From Caldifarciminota bacterium (lineage in GTDB: Bacteria; Hydrothermota; UBA3073): a DNA stretch of 64,000 bases. The notes under the pieces were generated by a model. The model did no database searches, had not been told where the DNA came from, and worked only from the letters and a program-made list of their open reading frames with translations. The stretch is taken from the NCBI GenBank assembly GCA_030606335.1, contig JAUWGP010000008.1, forward strand, positions 28,638-92,637. Reading direction: 5' to 3'. Each line of letters starts with the position of its first letter. The stretch's first letter is position 1. A program made the translations under genes and the position numbers. Positions 7,477 through 17,040 of this stretch are shown in pieces.

Positions 7477-9129
7477 GTGCCTATGTTCTTCTTAGCACCC
7501 ATATATCTTTTAGGATTATTATCACTTCCTATACCGTTTATTCTTCATCTATTTGAGAAAAGAAGGGTGAAACAGGTGGATTTTCCATGGCTTTACCTGG
7601 TGGAGGAATCCATTAAGGGTGGAAATCTCTTCCTGAGGTTGAGGGAGTGGATTTTGTTGGCATTAAGAACACTTGTTTTGTTATTCCTGGTAGTGGCTTT
7701 TGCCAGTCCAATTGTTAGAAGGGATAGAGGAGTTATTCTTATTGATGACTCGTATGATATGTTCTCCAGGAGAGGAGATGGAATTCTCTTTGACGAGGCT
7801 AAGGGTATTGCAGAAAAAATAGCTCGTGAGAAGGAGTACGACATTGTTTTATCATCAGGCAGGCAATATAAAGACGATATACTTCCTTCATACATGATGC
7901 TTCAGCCCCTTGAGGTTGAAGATGAAAACATCGTATTTATTACGAGCAAAGAGATTCCACAGGAAGGGGATGTTATAATTATAGAAGGAGAACCGAACAT
8001 TATCTCAATTGATACGGTATACTTGAAGGACCCCTTACCACAGGTGGGAACGGACAATCTGATATATGTGGGAGTAACAAACCATGGAGAACACGAGATA
8101 CGAAGAAACGTTTTTATTGACTTGTTTCAGGATAGCAGCTATAAAGAGGTCCTCTTTCCACCAGGACAGATATATTTCTCTATTCCAATAGAATTCCATA
8201 GGTCTGGCACCTTTTCAGGTTATGTTGATATTGGAGATGATGGACTCAATATTGACAACATATATTATTTTTCATTTAAGATACCTGATAAAATAACAGT
8301 AGGAATAGTTGGACAGGATAGCAGTTCATCATTTTATATCGAAAGGGCTTTGTCACCAGGAGGAGTGGAAACTGCAGTTGAGTTGAGCAAAAGCGTATAT
8401 CCCACATTACCATTTACAGACATAATAATATTCTTGAATGTGCCATACATAGAGAATAATATGCCTTCTATAGTCTTTAAAGAAGGTGGATTTATGAATA
8501 GAACGAATGATTTCTATTTTTCTTTTAAGAATATAGACAGAACCCACCCCATATTTTCGGTGTTTGACGATGCCTGTATTGATGAGTTGACCACACGGAA
8601 AATTTACAGGAGGTCTATTGACAATATTAAGGGCAGGTCTATCGTTTATTTTTCAGATGGCAGACAGGCAGTTGTTGAGGATGAGGTTAATATGTTTTTT
8701 CACTTTCTTCCCTCAATTGAAAATACCGATTTAGTATTATCTCCAAATTTTCCACCAATTCTCCATCGTACAATAAGGTATCTAAAAGATGGAGGAGATT
8801 ATCCCGTTATGATACACTGGGGCAGAGATATAAGGGTAAGCGTGAATGAGAATCGTACATACGAAATCAATAATTTCATTAGAGATGAAAGATGGAAAAT
8901 TTCTCCACTTCCTGATGAAAATACCCTTTTTTTGGATTTTAGTCCACCCTATCCAGGTATCTACGTTATAGATGAGGTTGGCGAGGTCGCTGTGAATATC
9001 TCCCGAATGGTCTCAACAGCTGCTAAGTTCAAGGAGAGTACAGGAATGTTTTCATTGAAGAGGTGGTTCTTCCTCATCTGTCTAATCTTTGTTTTTATGG
9101 AGATGGTGGTGAGAAACTTAAGACCTTAA
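7477..9129 (+). CDS. BatA-like membrane protein (aerotolerance N-terminal domain)
   Basis: A 550-residue membrane protein. The N-terminus FFLAPIYLLGLLSLPIPF, then LHLFEKRRVKQVDFPWLYL is the BatA/aerotolerance regulator domain, with transmembrane segments at about 5-25 and 58-78. A large periplasmic part follows with beta-rich CARDB- and GATase-like sequence, and a third transmembrane helix lies at about 525-543 (WFFLICLIFVFMEMVV). It starts with GTG directly after the DUF58 stop; an ATG two codons later is an alternative. The pair probably forms a membrane-anchored complex; its substrate is unknown. LptD follows five bases later, so the three genes look like one operon. Confidence 0.85.
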   Translation: MPMFFLAPIYLLGLLSLPIPFILHLFEKRRVKQVDFPWLYLVEESIKGGNLFLRLREWILLALRTLVLLFLVVAFASPIVRRDRGVILIDDSYDMFSRRGDGILFDEAKGIAEKIAREKEYDIVLSSGRQYKDDILPSYMMLQPLEVEDENIVFITSKEIPQEGDVIIIEGEPNIISIDTVYLKDPLPQVGTDNLIYVGVTNHGEHEIRRNVFIDLFQDSSYKEVLFPPGQIYFSIPIEFHRSGTFSGYVDIGDDGLNIDNIYYFSFKIPDKITVGIVGQDSSSSFYIERALSPGGVETAVELSKSVYPTLPFTDIIIFLNVPYIENNMPSIVFKEGGFMNRTNDFYFSFKNIDRTHPIFSVFDDACIDELTTRKIYRRSIDNIKGRSIVYFSDGRQAVVEDEVNMFFHFLPSIENTDLVLSPNFPPILHRTIRYLKDGGDYPVMIHWGRDIRVSVNENRTYEINNFIRDERWKISPLPDENTLFLDFSPPYPGIYVIDEVGEVAVNISRMVSTAAKFKESTGMFSLKRWFFLICLIFVFMEMVVRNLRP

Positions 9130-9133
9130 GAAT

Positions 9134-11023
9134 ATGCTTCTTCTTTGTATCTTCCTCTTAAATAATACTGTTTATTACTCTGCAGATAAGCTTATTTATG
9201 ATTTCGAGGAAGGTAAGATCGTGCTGCAGGAAAGTGCCAGGGTTGATTATAGAAACATAAAGGTAATTTCTGACAGTCTGGTTTACGATACAGAGACCAA
9301 AGATGTTAGGGCATACAAAAACCCTATTTTGTGTATAGATAAGGATACGATTTACGGTAAAACCATGGCCTATAACCTGGATTCTGAAAAAGGGATAGCA
9401 ACTGATGGTAGAAGTAAGGTAGAAAAGGGATGGTTCGAGGGCAAAACTGTAAGGATGGTTGCTCCCAAAACGCTTAATGTAGACAATGGAAAATTTACAA
9501 CCTGTGAACTAAATCCACCCCACTACTACTTCTGGGCAAAGTCTCTAAAGATATATGTTGATGATATGGTCTATGCAAGACCTTTGGTATTATTTGTACA
9601 GGATATACCTGTCTTTTTCCTTCCATTTTGGTTCTTCCCCATAAAGAGCGGCAGATCATCAGGGTTACTTTTTCCCAAGGTTGGGAGGAGCTCTACTCTT
9701 GGAAGATATGTGAGAGACATAGCATACTACTGGGTTATTTCAGATTATATGGATATGACATTCAATCTCGACTATATGGAAAAAAAGGGACTGGCATTGG
9801 GGATTTCATCTGTTTGGCTTTATAGACCAAGGTTATCAGGGAATTTGGACGCCCAATATGTAGATGAAAACGGAGTGAAAAGAAGATGGAAACTAAAACT
9901 ATCACATCGACATAACACACGTGATGGGACTGTAATTGTGGCTAAAGGTGATTTTGTAAGTGACCTTTCTTTTAATATGGATTATGAGGATAATGTAATT
10001 AGTGAGCTGGAACAGGTAATATCATCATATCTATCATTATCTAAAAGGCTTGGTCCATTCTCGACAGGGCTTATAGTGAGGGAAACAAGAGATCTCAAAA
10101 CCGATGATATTATAGGAGACTATCCACGGATTACCATCTCAGCCCCGTCTATAGGATTATTTGGGGGGCTTATTTCTTACTCTGGGATTATTCGGAATTC
10201 TGTTTACACAGAAGATGTGGAGAGAAGAAGCGAGAACAACCTGAGATTTACACTTCCAAAGAGGTTGTGGTATTTTAATATTTCTCCAGCTATTGGGGGA
10301 AGACTTATACTTTCATATGTAGATAATAGTGTTTCGTATGAGAACTTCTATAATGGTTCAATTGGGTTTGGTACAGTACTATATGGCAGATCGATATTAA
10401 GAAGCCCGGAGTTTAGGCATACTATAAAACCCTATTTCTATTATAAATTCTCCAGATCTAATGAATTACATACAGAAAACATGGGTGTATCTATACAGAA
10501 CGACTTTATGACCCTATCCTGGAATGGCGACAAGATTGATCTGGGCAGGATAGATATTAGTAGTACATGGAATTTTGAAACTCATAAATGGAATCCTGTT
10601 GGGATTGTATTTATGACCTCACAAATTTCAGGATTTTCCTTAAGGGGTGGAATGACATGTGATATCTATTCTGACAAACTATACGGGAAATATCTTATAT
10701 CAAATTATTCACTTTCGAGAGGAAATTTTAGGATGAACCTGACCTATAATATAAAAGAGGATAGTGATGAGAGTATATGGGGAACTATAAGTATGAAACC
10801 AACAAGTGGTTGGAGGATTGAAGGTAATATCAGATATGATCTTAGAAACAGAATGTTAATAAATGAGCGTATTTCATTAAAGAGAGACCTACACTGCTGG
10901 GAGCTTCAGTTTAACTATCAAAAGTACGGAGATAGATGGAATTATGACTTCAGACTCTATATAAAGGCAATTCCTGAGGTTAAAGTTGGGAAAGACATAA
11001 TGGAGATGTTACTTGGGAGTTAA
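9134..11023 (+). CDS. lptD: LPS assembly outer-membrane protein LptD
   Basis: A 629-residue protein with an OstA/LptA-like beta-jellyroll domain after a short signal (about 20-150: KLIYDFEEGKIVLQESARVDYR, split here as KLIYDFEEG and ARVDYRNIKVISDSLVYD) and a beta-barrel from about 200 onward. The region FTTCELNPPHYYFWAKSLKI, with its Cys before Pro-His-Tyr-Tyr, and PVFFLPFWFFPI with GRSSGLLFPKVG are conserved landmarks of LptD. With LptE it inserts lipopolysaccharide into the outer leaflet, so the organism most likely makes LPS. It is shorter than the E. coli protein (about 780 residues), as common outside Proteobacteria. It starts five bases after the BatA-like gene and ends just before the tuf promoter. 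Confidence 0.9.
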   Translation: MLLLCIFLLNNTVYYSADKLIYDFEEGKIVLQESARVDYRNIKVISDSLVYDTETKDVRAYKNPILCIDKDTIYGKTMAYNLDSEKGIATDGRSKVEKGWFEGKTVRMVAPKTLNVDNGKFTTCELNPPHYYFWAKSLKIYVDDMVYARPLVLFVQDIPVFFLPFWFFPIKSGRSSGLLFPKVGRSSTLGRYVRDIAYYWVISDYMDMTFNLDYMEKKGLALGISSVWLYRPRLSGNLDAQYVDENGVKRRWKLKLSHRHNTRDGTVIVAKGDFVSDLSFNMDYEDNVISELEQVISSYLSLSKRLGPFSTGLIVRETRDLKTDDIIGDYPRITISAPSIGLFGGLISYSGIIRNSVYTEDVERRSENNLRFTLPKRLWYFNISPAIGGRLILSYVDNSVSYENFYNGSIGFGTVLYGRSILRSPEFRHTIKPYFYYKFSRSNELHTENMGVSIQNDFMTLSWNGDKIDLGRIDISSTWNFETHKWNPVGIVFMTSQISGFSLRGGMTCDIYSDKLYGKYLISNYSLSRGNFRMNLTYNIKEDSDESIWGTISMKPTSGWRIEGNIRYDLRNRMLINERISLKRDLHCWELQFNYQKYGDRWNYDFRLYIKAIPEVKVGKDIMEMLLGS

Positions 11024-11046
11024 AAAGGCAAAACATAAAAAAAAGC

Positions 11047-11075
11047 TTGACATATTTGAATTTTTATGGTATAAT
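11047..11075 (+). promoter_or_regulatory. tuf promoter
   Basis: TTGACA (11047-11052), 17 bp, TATAAT (11070-11075), perfect consensus, with an extended TGG before the -10. A leader of about 75 bases follows, ending in AGGAGG before the tuf ATG. It probably also drives at least the first part of the ribosomal gene series. Confidence 0.9.
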
Positions 11076-11155
11076 TGTCAACTTGTAGGGTGTTTTTATA
11101 TTTTCATATTATATATTGGTTATAAATTTAAGTTTAGTGTGAGAAGGAGGTATAT

Positions 11156-12349
11156 ATGGCAAAGCAAAAGTTTGAGCGCACAAAGCCGCACCTTAATGTT
11201 GGGACTATAGGCCATGTGGACCACGGGAAGACTACCCTAACATCTGCTATAACAAGAGTGCTTTCGCAGAAGGGCTTTGCAGAATTTACTGCGTATGATG
11301 AAATAGATAAGGCACCAGAGGAAAAAGCAAGAGGTCTCACGATTCAGCTTTACCACGGAGAGTACGAAACAGAAAAACGTCACTATGCTCACATTGACTG
11401 TCCGGGACACGCTGATTACATCAAAAACATGATTACTGGTGCAGCACAGATGGATGGAGCCATACTTGTGGTTTCTGCTCCAGATGGAACCCAACCCCAG
11501 ACAAGGGAACATATTCTGCTTGCAAGACAGGTGAACGTACCTGCAATTGTGGTCTTCATGAACAAGACCGATCAGGTGGATGATCCTGAAATTCTTGAGA
11601 TTGTTGAACTGGAAATAAGAGAATTGCTCACCAAGTATGAATTCCCCGGAGATGATATACCTATAGTGAAGGGTAGTGCACTTAAGTGTCTTGAATGTTC
11701 ATCACCAGATTGTGATGAGTGCAAGCCCATATTAGAGCTTATGACAGAGGTAGACGAGCACATACCCGCACCTAAGAGGGATATCGATAAGCCGTTCTTG
11801 ATGTCTGTGGAGGATGTATTTACTATAACAGGTAGGGGGACAGTTGCTACCGGAAGAGTTGAGAGGGGAAAGCTTCTACCTGGTGCAAATGTTGAAATAG
11901 TGGGATTTAAACCTACAAGAAAGACAGTTGCCACATCTCTCGAGATGTTTAGAAAGATACTCGATGAAACAGTTGCAGGTGATAATGTGGGTATATTACT
12001 GAGGGGGGTGGAGAAGGATCAGGTAGAAAGAGGAATGGTTATTGCAAAACCAGGTACCATAACACCACATACAAAGTTTACGACACAGATATATGTGTTA
12101 ACGAAAGAGGAAGGTGGTAGACATACACCTTTCTTCAAGGGTTATTCTCCGCAGTTCTATTTCAGGACAATGGATGTTACAGGACATGTAGTGCTGCCCC
12201 AGGGTGTAGAGATGGTTATGCCCGGTGATAATGTAGAGCTGGATGCTTCTCTTATATATCCTGTAGCTATGGAAGAGGGTATGAGATTTGCCATTAGAGA
12301 GGGCGGTAGAACTGTTGGTGCAGGTGTCGTTACAAAGGTGCTGGAATAA
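11156..12349 (+). CDS. tuf: Translation elongation factor Tu
   Basis: A 397-residue GTPase that brings aminoacyl-tRNA to the ribosome. G1 GHVDHGKTT (20-28), G3 DCPGHAD (81-87), G4 NKTD (136-139) and G5 SAL (174-176) are present. Two things are unusual. Switch I reads [11 protein letters not shown] instead of the very common ITINTSHVEY. After SALK there is [12 protein letters not shown], a C-x2-C-x4-C-x2-C set (Cys178, 181, 186, 189) where most EF-Tu have a short acidic segment; this may bind zinc. The ATG follows AGGAGG. It stands at the head of the ribosomal series without fusA, rpsL or rpsG in front of it. Confidence 0.97.
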   Translation: MAKQKFERTKPHLNVGTIGHVDHGKTTLTSAITRVLSQKGFAEFTAYDEIDKAPEEKARGLTIQLYHGEYETEKRHYAHIDCPGHADYIKNMITGAAQMDGAILVVSAPDGTQPQTREHILLARQVNVPAIVVFMNKTDQVDDPEILEIVELEIRELLTKYEFPGDDIPIVKGSALKCLECSSPDCDECKPILELMTEVDEHIPAPKRDIDKPFLMSVEDVFTITGRGTVATGRVERGKLLPGANVEIVGFKPTRKTVATSLEMFRKILDETVAGDNVGILLRGVEKDQVERGMVIAKPGTITPHTKFTTQIYVLTKEEGGRHTPFFKGYSPQFYFRTMDVTGHVVLPQGVEMVMPGDNVELDASLIYPVAMEEGMRFAIREGGRTVGAGVVTKVLE

Positions 12350-12424
12350 ATTAGAGGTTGGTGGTAGATAATATTTTAAAAGACCTAAAGGGAAGCATCT
12401 AACATAGTTATTATATTTGCTCTT

Positions 12425-12458
12425 CACCGCCTGTGGGTTTTAAGAGCCAGAGGCGGTG
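12425..12458 (+). promoter_or_regulatory. Hairpin between tuf and rpsJ
   Basis: CACCGCCT (12425-12432) pairs with AGGCGGTG (12451-12458), an 8-bp perfect stem with an 18-base loop, 34 bases before the rpsJ start. No T-run follows, so it is more likely an RNA processing, pausing or protein-binding site than a full terminator. Confidence 0.45.
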
Positions 12459-12491
12459 ATGTTTGAAATTTATCAATATTACAGTAAGATT

Positions 12492-12797
12492 ATGACAGAG
12501 AAGATACGTATAAGGTTGAAGGCTTACGACCATACACTGCTGGATCGCTCCTGCAAGGAGATAGTTGAAAATGTTAAAAGAACCGGAGCAAAGATATCTG
12601 GTCCTGTACCGTTACCTGTTGACCGCAGCCTGTATACAGTACTGAAGTCACCTCATATAGATAAGAAGTCTCGTGAGCAGTTTGAGCTTAGAATACATAA
12701 GAGACTGCTTGATATATATGAACCAACAGAAAAGACTATGGAGGCTTTACGTAAGCTTAATCTACCCGCAGGTGTGGATGTTGAGATAAAGGTGTAG
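12492..12797 (+). CDS. rpsJ: Ribosomal protein S10
   Basis: A 101-residue small-subunit protein that also acts as NusE in transcription antitermination. The ATG at 12492 gives [20 protein letters not shown], the standard N-terminus; an in-frame upstream start would add 12 atypical residues. Conserved GPVPLPV and the C-terminal helix [19 protein letters not shown] are present. It opens the S10 gene series, as in most bacteria. Confidence 0.97.
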   Translation: MTEKIRIRLKAYDHTLLDRSCKEIVENVKRTGAKISGPVPLPVDRSLYTVLKSPHIDKKSREQFELRIHKRLLDIYEPTEKTMEALRKLNLPAGVDVEIKV

Positions 12798-12833
12798 GAT
12801 ATTTAATGCCAGATTTGTAAGGTTTTCGTTAGC

Positions 12834-12856
12834 TCCTGAGGGTTAAATACTCAGGA
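12834..12856 (+). promoter_or_regulatory. Hairpin in the rpsJ-rplC spacer
   Basis: TCCTGAG (12834-12840), loop of nine, CTCAGGA (12850-12856). Perfect 7-bp stem 31 bases before rplC. It is one of several hairpins in the spacers of the series. Confidence 0.4.
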
Positions 12857-12887
12857 TGTATAATTTTAATCTGTTTGTTTATAATGT

Positions 12888-13496
12888 ATGAAGGCAATTA
12901 TAGGCGAAAAGATAGGAATGAGTCAGATTTTCAACGATAAGGGGGTTGTTGTACCCACAACTGTCGTGAGATGCAAGGGTACTACCATTGTGTGTAAACG
13001 AACAGGTGATAAGGATGGTTACAACTCAGTAGTATTGGGATATGGAGTTGCAAAACATCCTAACCGACCATACCGGGGCATCTTTAAAAAATCAGGAATA
13101 GTTCCTGTTAAAATAATGAAGGAGTTAAGGACTGATAATTTAGAGGGAATAAGTGTGGGTGAGACAATCAGTATCTCTCAATTTGAGGTTGGCAATAAGG
13201 TTCGTGTTACAGGGATTTCGAAAGGAAAGGGTTTCCAGGGGCCAATCAAGCGTTGGGGATTTCACAGGGGTCCTATGAGTCATGGGTCCAAATCGCATCG
13301 CACACAGGGTTCATTAGGTGCAAGCGCATATCCAAGCAGAGTATGGAAGGGTAAGAAAATGGCAGGAAGGATGGGGGGACAAAAGACCACGATAAAAAAC
13401 CTTGCAATTGTAAAAATAGACGAAGAACAGAATCTTATTTATATTAAAGGAGCTTTGCCAGGCGTAAGAGGAAGTTATCTTTTTATAAGGAGTTAA
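12888..13496 (+). CDS. rplC: Ribosomal protein L3
   Basis: A 202-residue large-subunit assembly protein. MKAIIGEKIGMSQIF at the start, KGKGFQGPIKRWGFHRGPMSHGSK (the tip that reaches the peptidyl-transferase region; seen as GFQGPIKRWGFHRGP then MSHGSK) and GSLGASAYPSRVWKGKKMAGRMG are all typical. The ATG follows TATAATGT with no Shine-Dalgarno sequence, so internal initiation or translation coupling is unclear. Confidence 0.97.
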   Translation: MKAIIGEKIGMSQIFNDKGVVVPTTVVRCKGTTIVCKRTGDKDGYNSVVLGYGVAKHPNRPYRGIFKKSGIVPVKIMKELRTDNLEGISVGETISISQFEVGNKVRVTGISKGKGFQGPIKRWGFHRGPMSHGSKSHRTQGSLGASAYPSRVWKGKKMAGRMGGQKTTIKNLAIVKIDEEQNLIYIKGALPGVRGSYLFIRS

Positions 13497-13504
13497 ATTA
13501 TTTT

Positions 13505-13527
13505 AGGTATTAGTCACAGAGATACCT
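13505..13527 (+). promoter_or_regulatory. Hairpin in the rplC-rplD spacer
   Basis: AGGTAT (13505-13510) and ATACCT (13522-13527), a 6-bp stem with an 11-base loop just after the rplC stop. Confidence 0.35.
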
Positions 13528-13579
13528 TCAAAATATATTAAATTTATAATATATAGTTTTATACATGACCTTAAGTAAT

Positions 13580-14206
13580 ATGAAAGTAAACGTATATTCA
13601 AAAGATGGCACTATTGCTGGGAACAGAAAGCTTTCAGTCTCTATATTCGAGCAGGAAGTGAATGAGATACTCGTATCTGAGATTGTTAGAGCCTATATGG
13701 CAACCGCAAGACAGGGAACAGCCTCGGCCAAGACGAGGGGCGAGGTTAGAGGTGGTGGTAGAAAGCCCAGACGTCAGAAACATACAGGAATGACAAGGGC
13801 TGGCTCTATAAGGTCGCCAATTTGGAAAGGAGGAGGTGTAGTATTTGGTCCACGACCAAGGGACTATAGTATAGATATACCCAAAAAGAAGAAAAGGCTT
13901 GCGCTCCTCTCGTCCCTTTCATTTATGGCAAAAGAGGGTAAGGTTATTATAGTAGATGATATAAGCATGGAGCAATCGAAGACCAGTATATTTTACGATA
14001 TGATAAAAAAGTTGGGTTTTAAGGACCGAACTAAGTTGCTTTTTGTGCTTGACAAAAAAGATGATAATGTGTATAAATCTGGTAGAAACATTCCAGGTGT
14101 AAACTTTACTACTTCTTCTGGACTTAATGTCCTGGATATATTATCAGCGAACACAGTTATATTTTCTATAAAAGGTCTTGATTCTCTGGAGGAAAGACTT
14201 GGATAA
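13580..14206 (+). CDS. rplD: Ribosomal protein L4
   Basis: A 208-residue protein (213 if the in-frame ATG at 13565 is used). The start at 13580 gives MKVNVYSKDGT, which aligns with the usual L4 N-terminus. The exit-tunnel loop RQGTASAKTRGEVRGGGRKP, then KHTGMTRAGSIRSPIWKGGG is well conserved. In E. coli L4 represses its own operon; no such leader can be recognised here. The stop overlaps the rplW start. Confidence 0.95.
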   Translation: MKVNVYSKDGTIAGNRKLSVSIFEQEVNEILVSEIVRAYMATARQGTASAKTRGEVRGGGRKPRRQKHTGMTRAGSIRSPIWKGGGVVFGPRPRDYSIDIPKKKKRLALLSSLSFMAKEGKVIIVDDISMEQSKTSIFYDMIKKLGFKDRTKLLFVLDKKDDNVYKSGRNIPGVNFTTSSGLNVLDILSANTVIFSIKGLDSLEERLG

Positions 14207-14492
14207 GGATGCAAGAAATATAATAATATCACCCGTTCTCACCGAGAAGGCTATAAAGATGAAGGCAGAAACCAATAGTTATACCTTCTGGGTTGACGTT
14301 AATGCGAATAAGATTGAGATAGGTAAGGCGGTTGAAGAGTTATTTAAGGTTAAGCCTTTGGGTGTCAGAACATATAACTTAAGGGGTAAACCAAAGAGAC
14401 TTGGTCGTTGGACGGGGCGAAGGCCAAGAAGGAAGAAGGCAATTGTAAGGCTTAAAGAGGGTGATACAGTAACCGCATTTGAGGGAATGTAA
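14199..14492 (+). CDS. rplW: Ribosomal protein L23
   Basis: A 97-residue tunnel-exit protein, docking site of trigger factor and SRP. The TTG at 14199 is chosen because GGAGG (14188-14192) lies six bases before it and because it overlaps the rplD stop, a sign of translational coupling. Conserved [24 protein letters not shown] and [10 protein letters not shown] are present. Confidence 0.93.
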   Translation: MDKDARNIIISPVLTEKAIKMKAETNSYTFWVDVNANKIEIGKAVEELFKVKPLGVRTYNLRGKPKRLGRWTGRRPRRKKAIVRLKEGDTVTAFEGM

Positions 14493-14493
14493 T

Positions 14494-15315
14494 ATGCTTA
14501 AAAAGACCAAACCCACAACTCCGCCAAGGAGACATATGAGCTTTGAGGATTTCTCTTCGTTATCAAAGGTGAGACCCTTAAAGGCACTAACACGTCCACT
14601 GAAGTCAAAAGCAGGTAGGGATTCGAAAGGTAGGATAACTGTTCGACATAGAGGAGGCGGAGCAAAAAGGGTTTTACGACTAATTGATTTCAAAAGAGAA
14701 AAGCATGGAATAGAGGCGAAGGTAACCCATATCGAATATGATCCGAATAGAGGGGCGCGAATTGCTCGACTTTCCTATTTAGATGGCGAAAAGAGATATA
14801 TAATTTGCCCCGGGGGTTTGTCAATTGGAGACAGGGTTGTATCTGGAGAAGATGCACCAATTAAAATCGGGAATGCTCTTCCTTTGAGAAAAATTCCACC
14901 TGGAATGGATATCCATAATATAGAGTTTGAGCCTGGAAGGGGAGGCAAACTTATAAGGGCAGCAGGTACATCTGCAAAGATACTCGCAAAAGAGGGTAAG
15001 TATGCACATGTAGTCCTTTCATCTGGGGAAATAAGACTTATCCACATTAACTGTTTTGCCACACTTGGCCAGGTGTCAAATCCGGATCACCGCGCCGTCG
15101 TTATAGGTAAGGCAGGCAGGATGAGACATATGGGAAGGAGACCTAAGGTTAGAGGTGTTGCAATGAATCCTGTGGACCATCCGATGGGTGGAGGGGAAGG
15201 AAGAAGCAAAGGACATATTCCGAGGTCACCAACCGGTGTACCCTCAAAGGGGAAAAAGACGAGAAAACGCAAAAAACCGTCAAATAAGTTCATTATAAAG
15301 AGAAGGAGAAAATAG
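14494..15315 (+). CDS. rplB: Ribosomal protein L2
   Basis: A 273-residue peptidyl-transferase centre protein. The ATG at 14494, one base after the rplW stop, gives [20 protein letters not shown]; an in-frame upstream start is less likely. [19 protein letters not shown], then [19 protein letters not shown] (with the functional His) and the basic tail [16 protein letters not shown] are conserved. Confidence 0.97.
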   Translation: MLKKTKPTTPPRRHMSFEDFSSLSKVRPLKALTRPLKSKAGRDSKGRITVRHRGGGAKRVLRLIDFKREKHGIEAKVTHIEYDPNRGARIARLSYLDGEKRYIICPGGLSIGDRVVSGEDAPIKIGNALPLRKIPPGMDIHNIEFEPGRGGKLIRAAGTSAKILAKEGKYAHVVLSSGEIRLIHINCFATLGQVSNPDHRAVVIGKAGRMRHMGRRPKVRGVAMNPVDHPMGGGEGRSKGHIPRSPTGVPSKGKKTRKRKKPSNKFIIKRRRK

Positions 15316-15398
15316 GGCTTAATAAACCATTCTATTCTTTTTTATTTTACAGTAAGCATTATGGTTAAGTGTTGGTTATCACGAGGTTTGGGGGTGTA

Positions 15399-15674
15399 AT
15401 GGCAAGATCACTAAAAAAAGGACCCTACGTAGATGAAAAGTTATTTAAAAAGATAAAGAGTGGAGGTAGTAAAACAATAAAGACTTGGGCAAGAAGGTCT
15501 ATGATTACACCTGAGTTTGTTGGGCATACCATTCAGATTCACAACGGTAATAGATTTATTCCTGTATATATAACAGAGAATATGGTAGGTCACAAGCTTG
15601 CCGAATTTGCACCGAGTAAGCTTTTTAGACAGCATGGTGGTAAGAAAGCGAAAGAGGCAAGGAGGAAGCCATAA
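15399..15674 (+). CDS. rpsS: Ribosomal protein S19
   Basis: A 91-residue protein of the 30S head. The ATG at 15399 gives [15 protein letters not shown] with GGGGGTG as ribosome site. [22 protein letters not shown] (seen as [15 protein letters not shown]) and the Lys-rich end [12 protein letters not shown] are typical. Its stop overlaps the rplV ATG (TAATG). Confidence 0.97.
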   Translation: MARSLKKGPYVDEKLFKKIKSGGSKTIKTWARRSMITPEFVGHTIQIHNGNRFIPVYITENMVGHKLAEFAPSKLFRQHGGKKAKEARRKP

Positions 15675-16027
15675 TGGAGGGCATTGCCTACCAAAAATAC
15701 TTGAGGGGTTCTCCCAAAAAGCTTGCAAGGTTGGTGTCTTCACTCCGTAATATGAGTGTCGAGAAGGCACTTGCAGTGATGCGACAGTTGCCATCTACAC
15801 ATACGAGGCTTGTCGAGAAGGCTATTAAGTCAGCCTATGCTAATTTAAATGTAAAGAAGGATGGAGAGTTAAACGAGTCAGATACCTTCGTAAAATTAAT
15901 TATTGTGGAACAGAGCTTCAGGTTGAAAAGATTAAATCCCAGAGCACGAGGCAGGGCAGATATAATACAGAGAAGGTTCAGTCATCTGAAGTGTGTGGTT
16001 ACAGACGAAGTGATCAGTCATCGGTGA
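15674..16027 (+). CDS. rplV: Ribosomal protein L22
   Basis: A 117-residue protein lining the exit tunnel, where its beta-hairpin loop is a macrolide-resistance site. RGSPKKLARLVSSLRNMSVE, then EKAIKSAYANL and RLNPRARGRADII are conserved. It begins inside the rpsS stop codon, so the two are translationally coupled. Confidence 0.96.
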   Translation: MEGIAYQKYLRGSPKKLARLVSSLRNMSVEKALAVMRQLPSTHTRLVEKAIKSAYANLNVKKDGELNESDTFVKLIIVEQSFRLKRLNPRARGRADIIQRRFSHLKCVVTDEVISHR

Positions 16028-16214
16028 GGAAAAATAAGTGTATCAGAGGATCAGAATATCAGTAGGAAGAACATCAGTAAATCAGGTTTGAGAGGTTTAT
16101 ACCTGGTATTCTGATATACTTTGTAATTTACTGATTACCGGTGACCGATAACCAATATGTGAATTCGGTATTTTCCGGTGTTGTTAACACTTAGTTTAAA
16201 GATAGGGAGGTTTA
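16028..16214 (+). repeat. rplV-rpsC spacer with long imperfect inverted repeats
   Basis: 187 bases without a gene. CAGTAAAT and ATTTACTG, and ATCAGAATATCAG and ATTCTGATAT, are inverted around a central AGGTTTGAGAGGTTTATACCT, so the spacer can fold almost end to end. Short words such as ATCAGTA and CCGGTGACCG also recur. It looks like a decayed palindromic insertion inside the operon. Confidence 0.4.
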
Positions 16215-16847
16215 GTGGGACAAAAGACGCATCCATACGGATTCAGGCTGGGTATAACAAAGGATTGGAATTCTCGCTGGATAACAAAGAAAAAGTTCAA
16301 GACATACATTGCAGAAGATAGTACAATTAGAAAGTATATAATTGAGAGATTTATACGAGCTGCTATATCAAAGATAGAGATAGAACGAACAGAGGCAAGA
16401 CTTACAGTTACAATACATAGCGCAAGACCAGGTATAATAATTGGAAGAAGGGGAGTTGAGGTGGAAAGATTGAGAAACGAACTTGCGTTGTTAACCAAGG
16501 GTAAAGATGTATATATTAATATAGAAGAGGTTAAGACTCCCGAGACAGATTCTCGTATAGTTGCCCAGAATATAGCAAGACAGATAGAGGAGAGAGTTTC
16601 ATATAGGAGAGCTATGAAACGTTCTGTACAGCAGGCTATACGTATGGGTGCATTGGGTATAAAAGTAATGTGTAAAGGAAGACTTGGTGGTGCTGAGATT
16701 GCCAGGACTGAGTGGTATAGAGAAGGAAGGGTCCCACTTCAAACCCTAAGAGCTGATATTGACTATTCCTATGTACCATCAAATACTATTTCTGGAGTTG
16801 TAAGTGTCAAGGTTTGGATATATAAGGGAAATCTTGAGATAACTTAA
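16215..16847 (+). CDS. rpsC: Ribosomal protein S3
   Basis: A 210-residue protein with a GTG start eight bases after GGAGG. MGQKTHPYGFRLGITKDWNS at the start, the KH domain with IIGRRGVEVERLRNEL at about 75-90, and the C-terminal RLGGAEIARTEWYREGRVP are conserved. S3 helps form the mRNA entry tunnel. Confidence 0.97.
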   Translation: MGQKTHPYGFRLGITKDWNSRWITKKKFKTYIAEDSTIRKYIIERFIRAAISKIEIERTEARLTVTIHSARPGIIIGRRGVEVERLRNELALLTKGKDVYINIEEVKTPETDSRIVAQNIARQIEERVSYRRAMKRSVQQAIRMGALGIKVMCKGRLGGAEIARTEWYREGRVPLQTLRADIDYSYVPSNTISGVVSVKVWIYKGNLEIT

Positions 16848-17040
16848 TTACTTAATAACTCAACAACTTAACATATTTGTATTAATCTGTTTTATCTGTA
16901 TTCAATTTTGTATTTGCTTTGGACCTTAACCGAATATAAACAGGAAGGCGTTTTATAATCGCAGAAAAAAGTCCCCCGGCTCCTTAGAAATGTGGGATTT
17001 ATAAAATCTTGATAATCTGCGAGAATCTGCGTCCTAAAAT

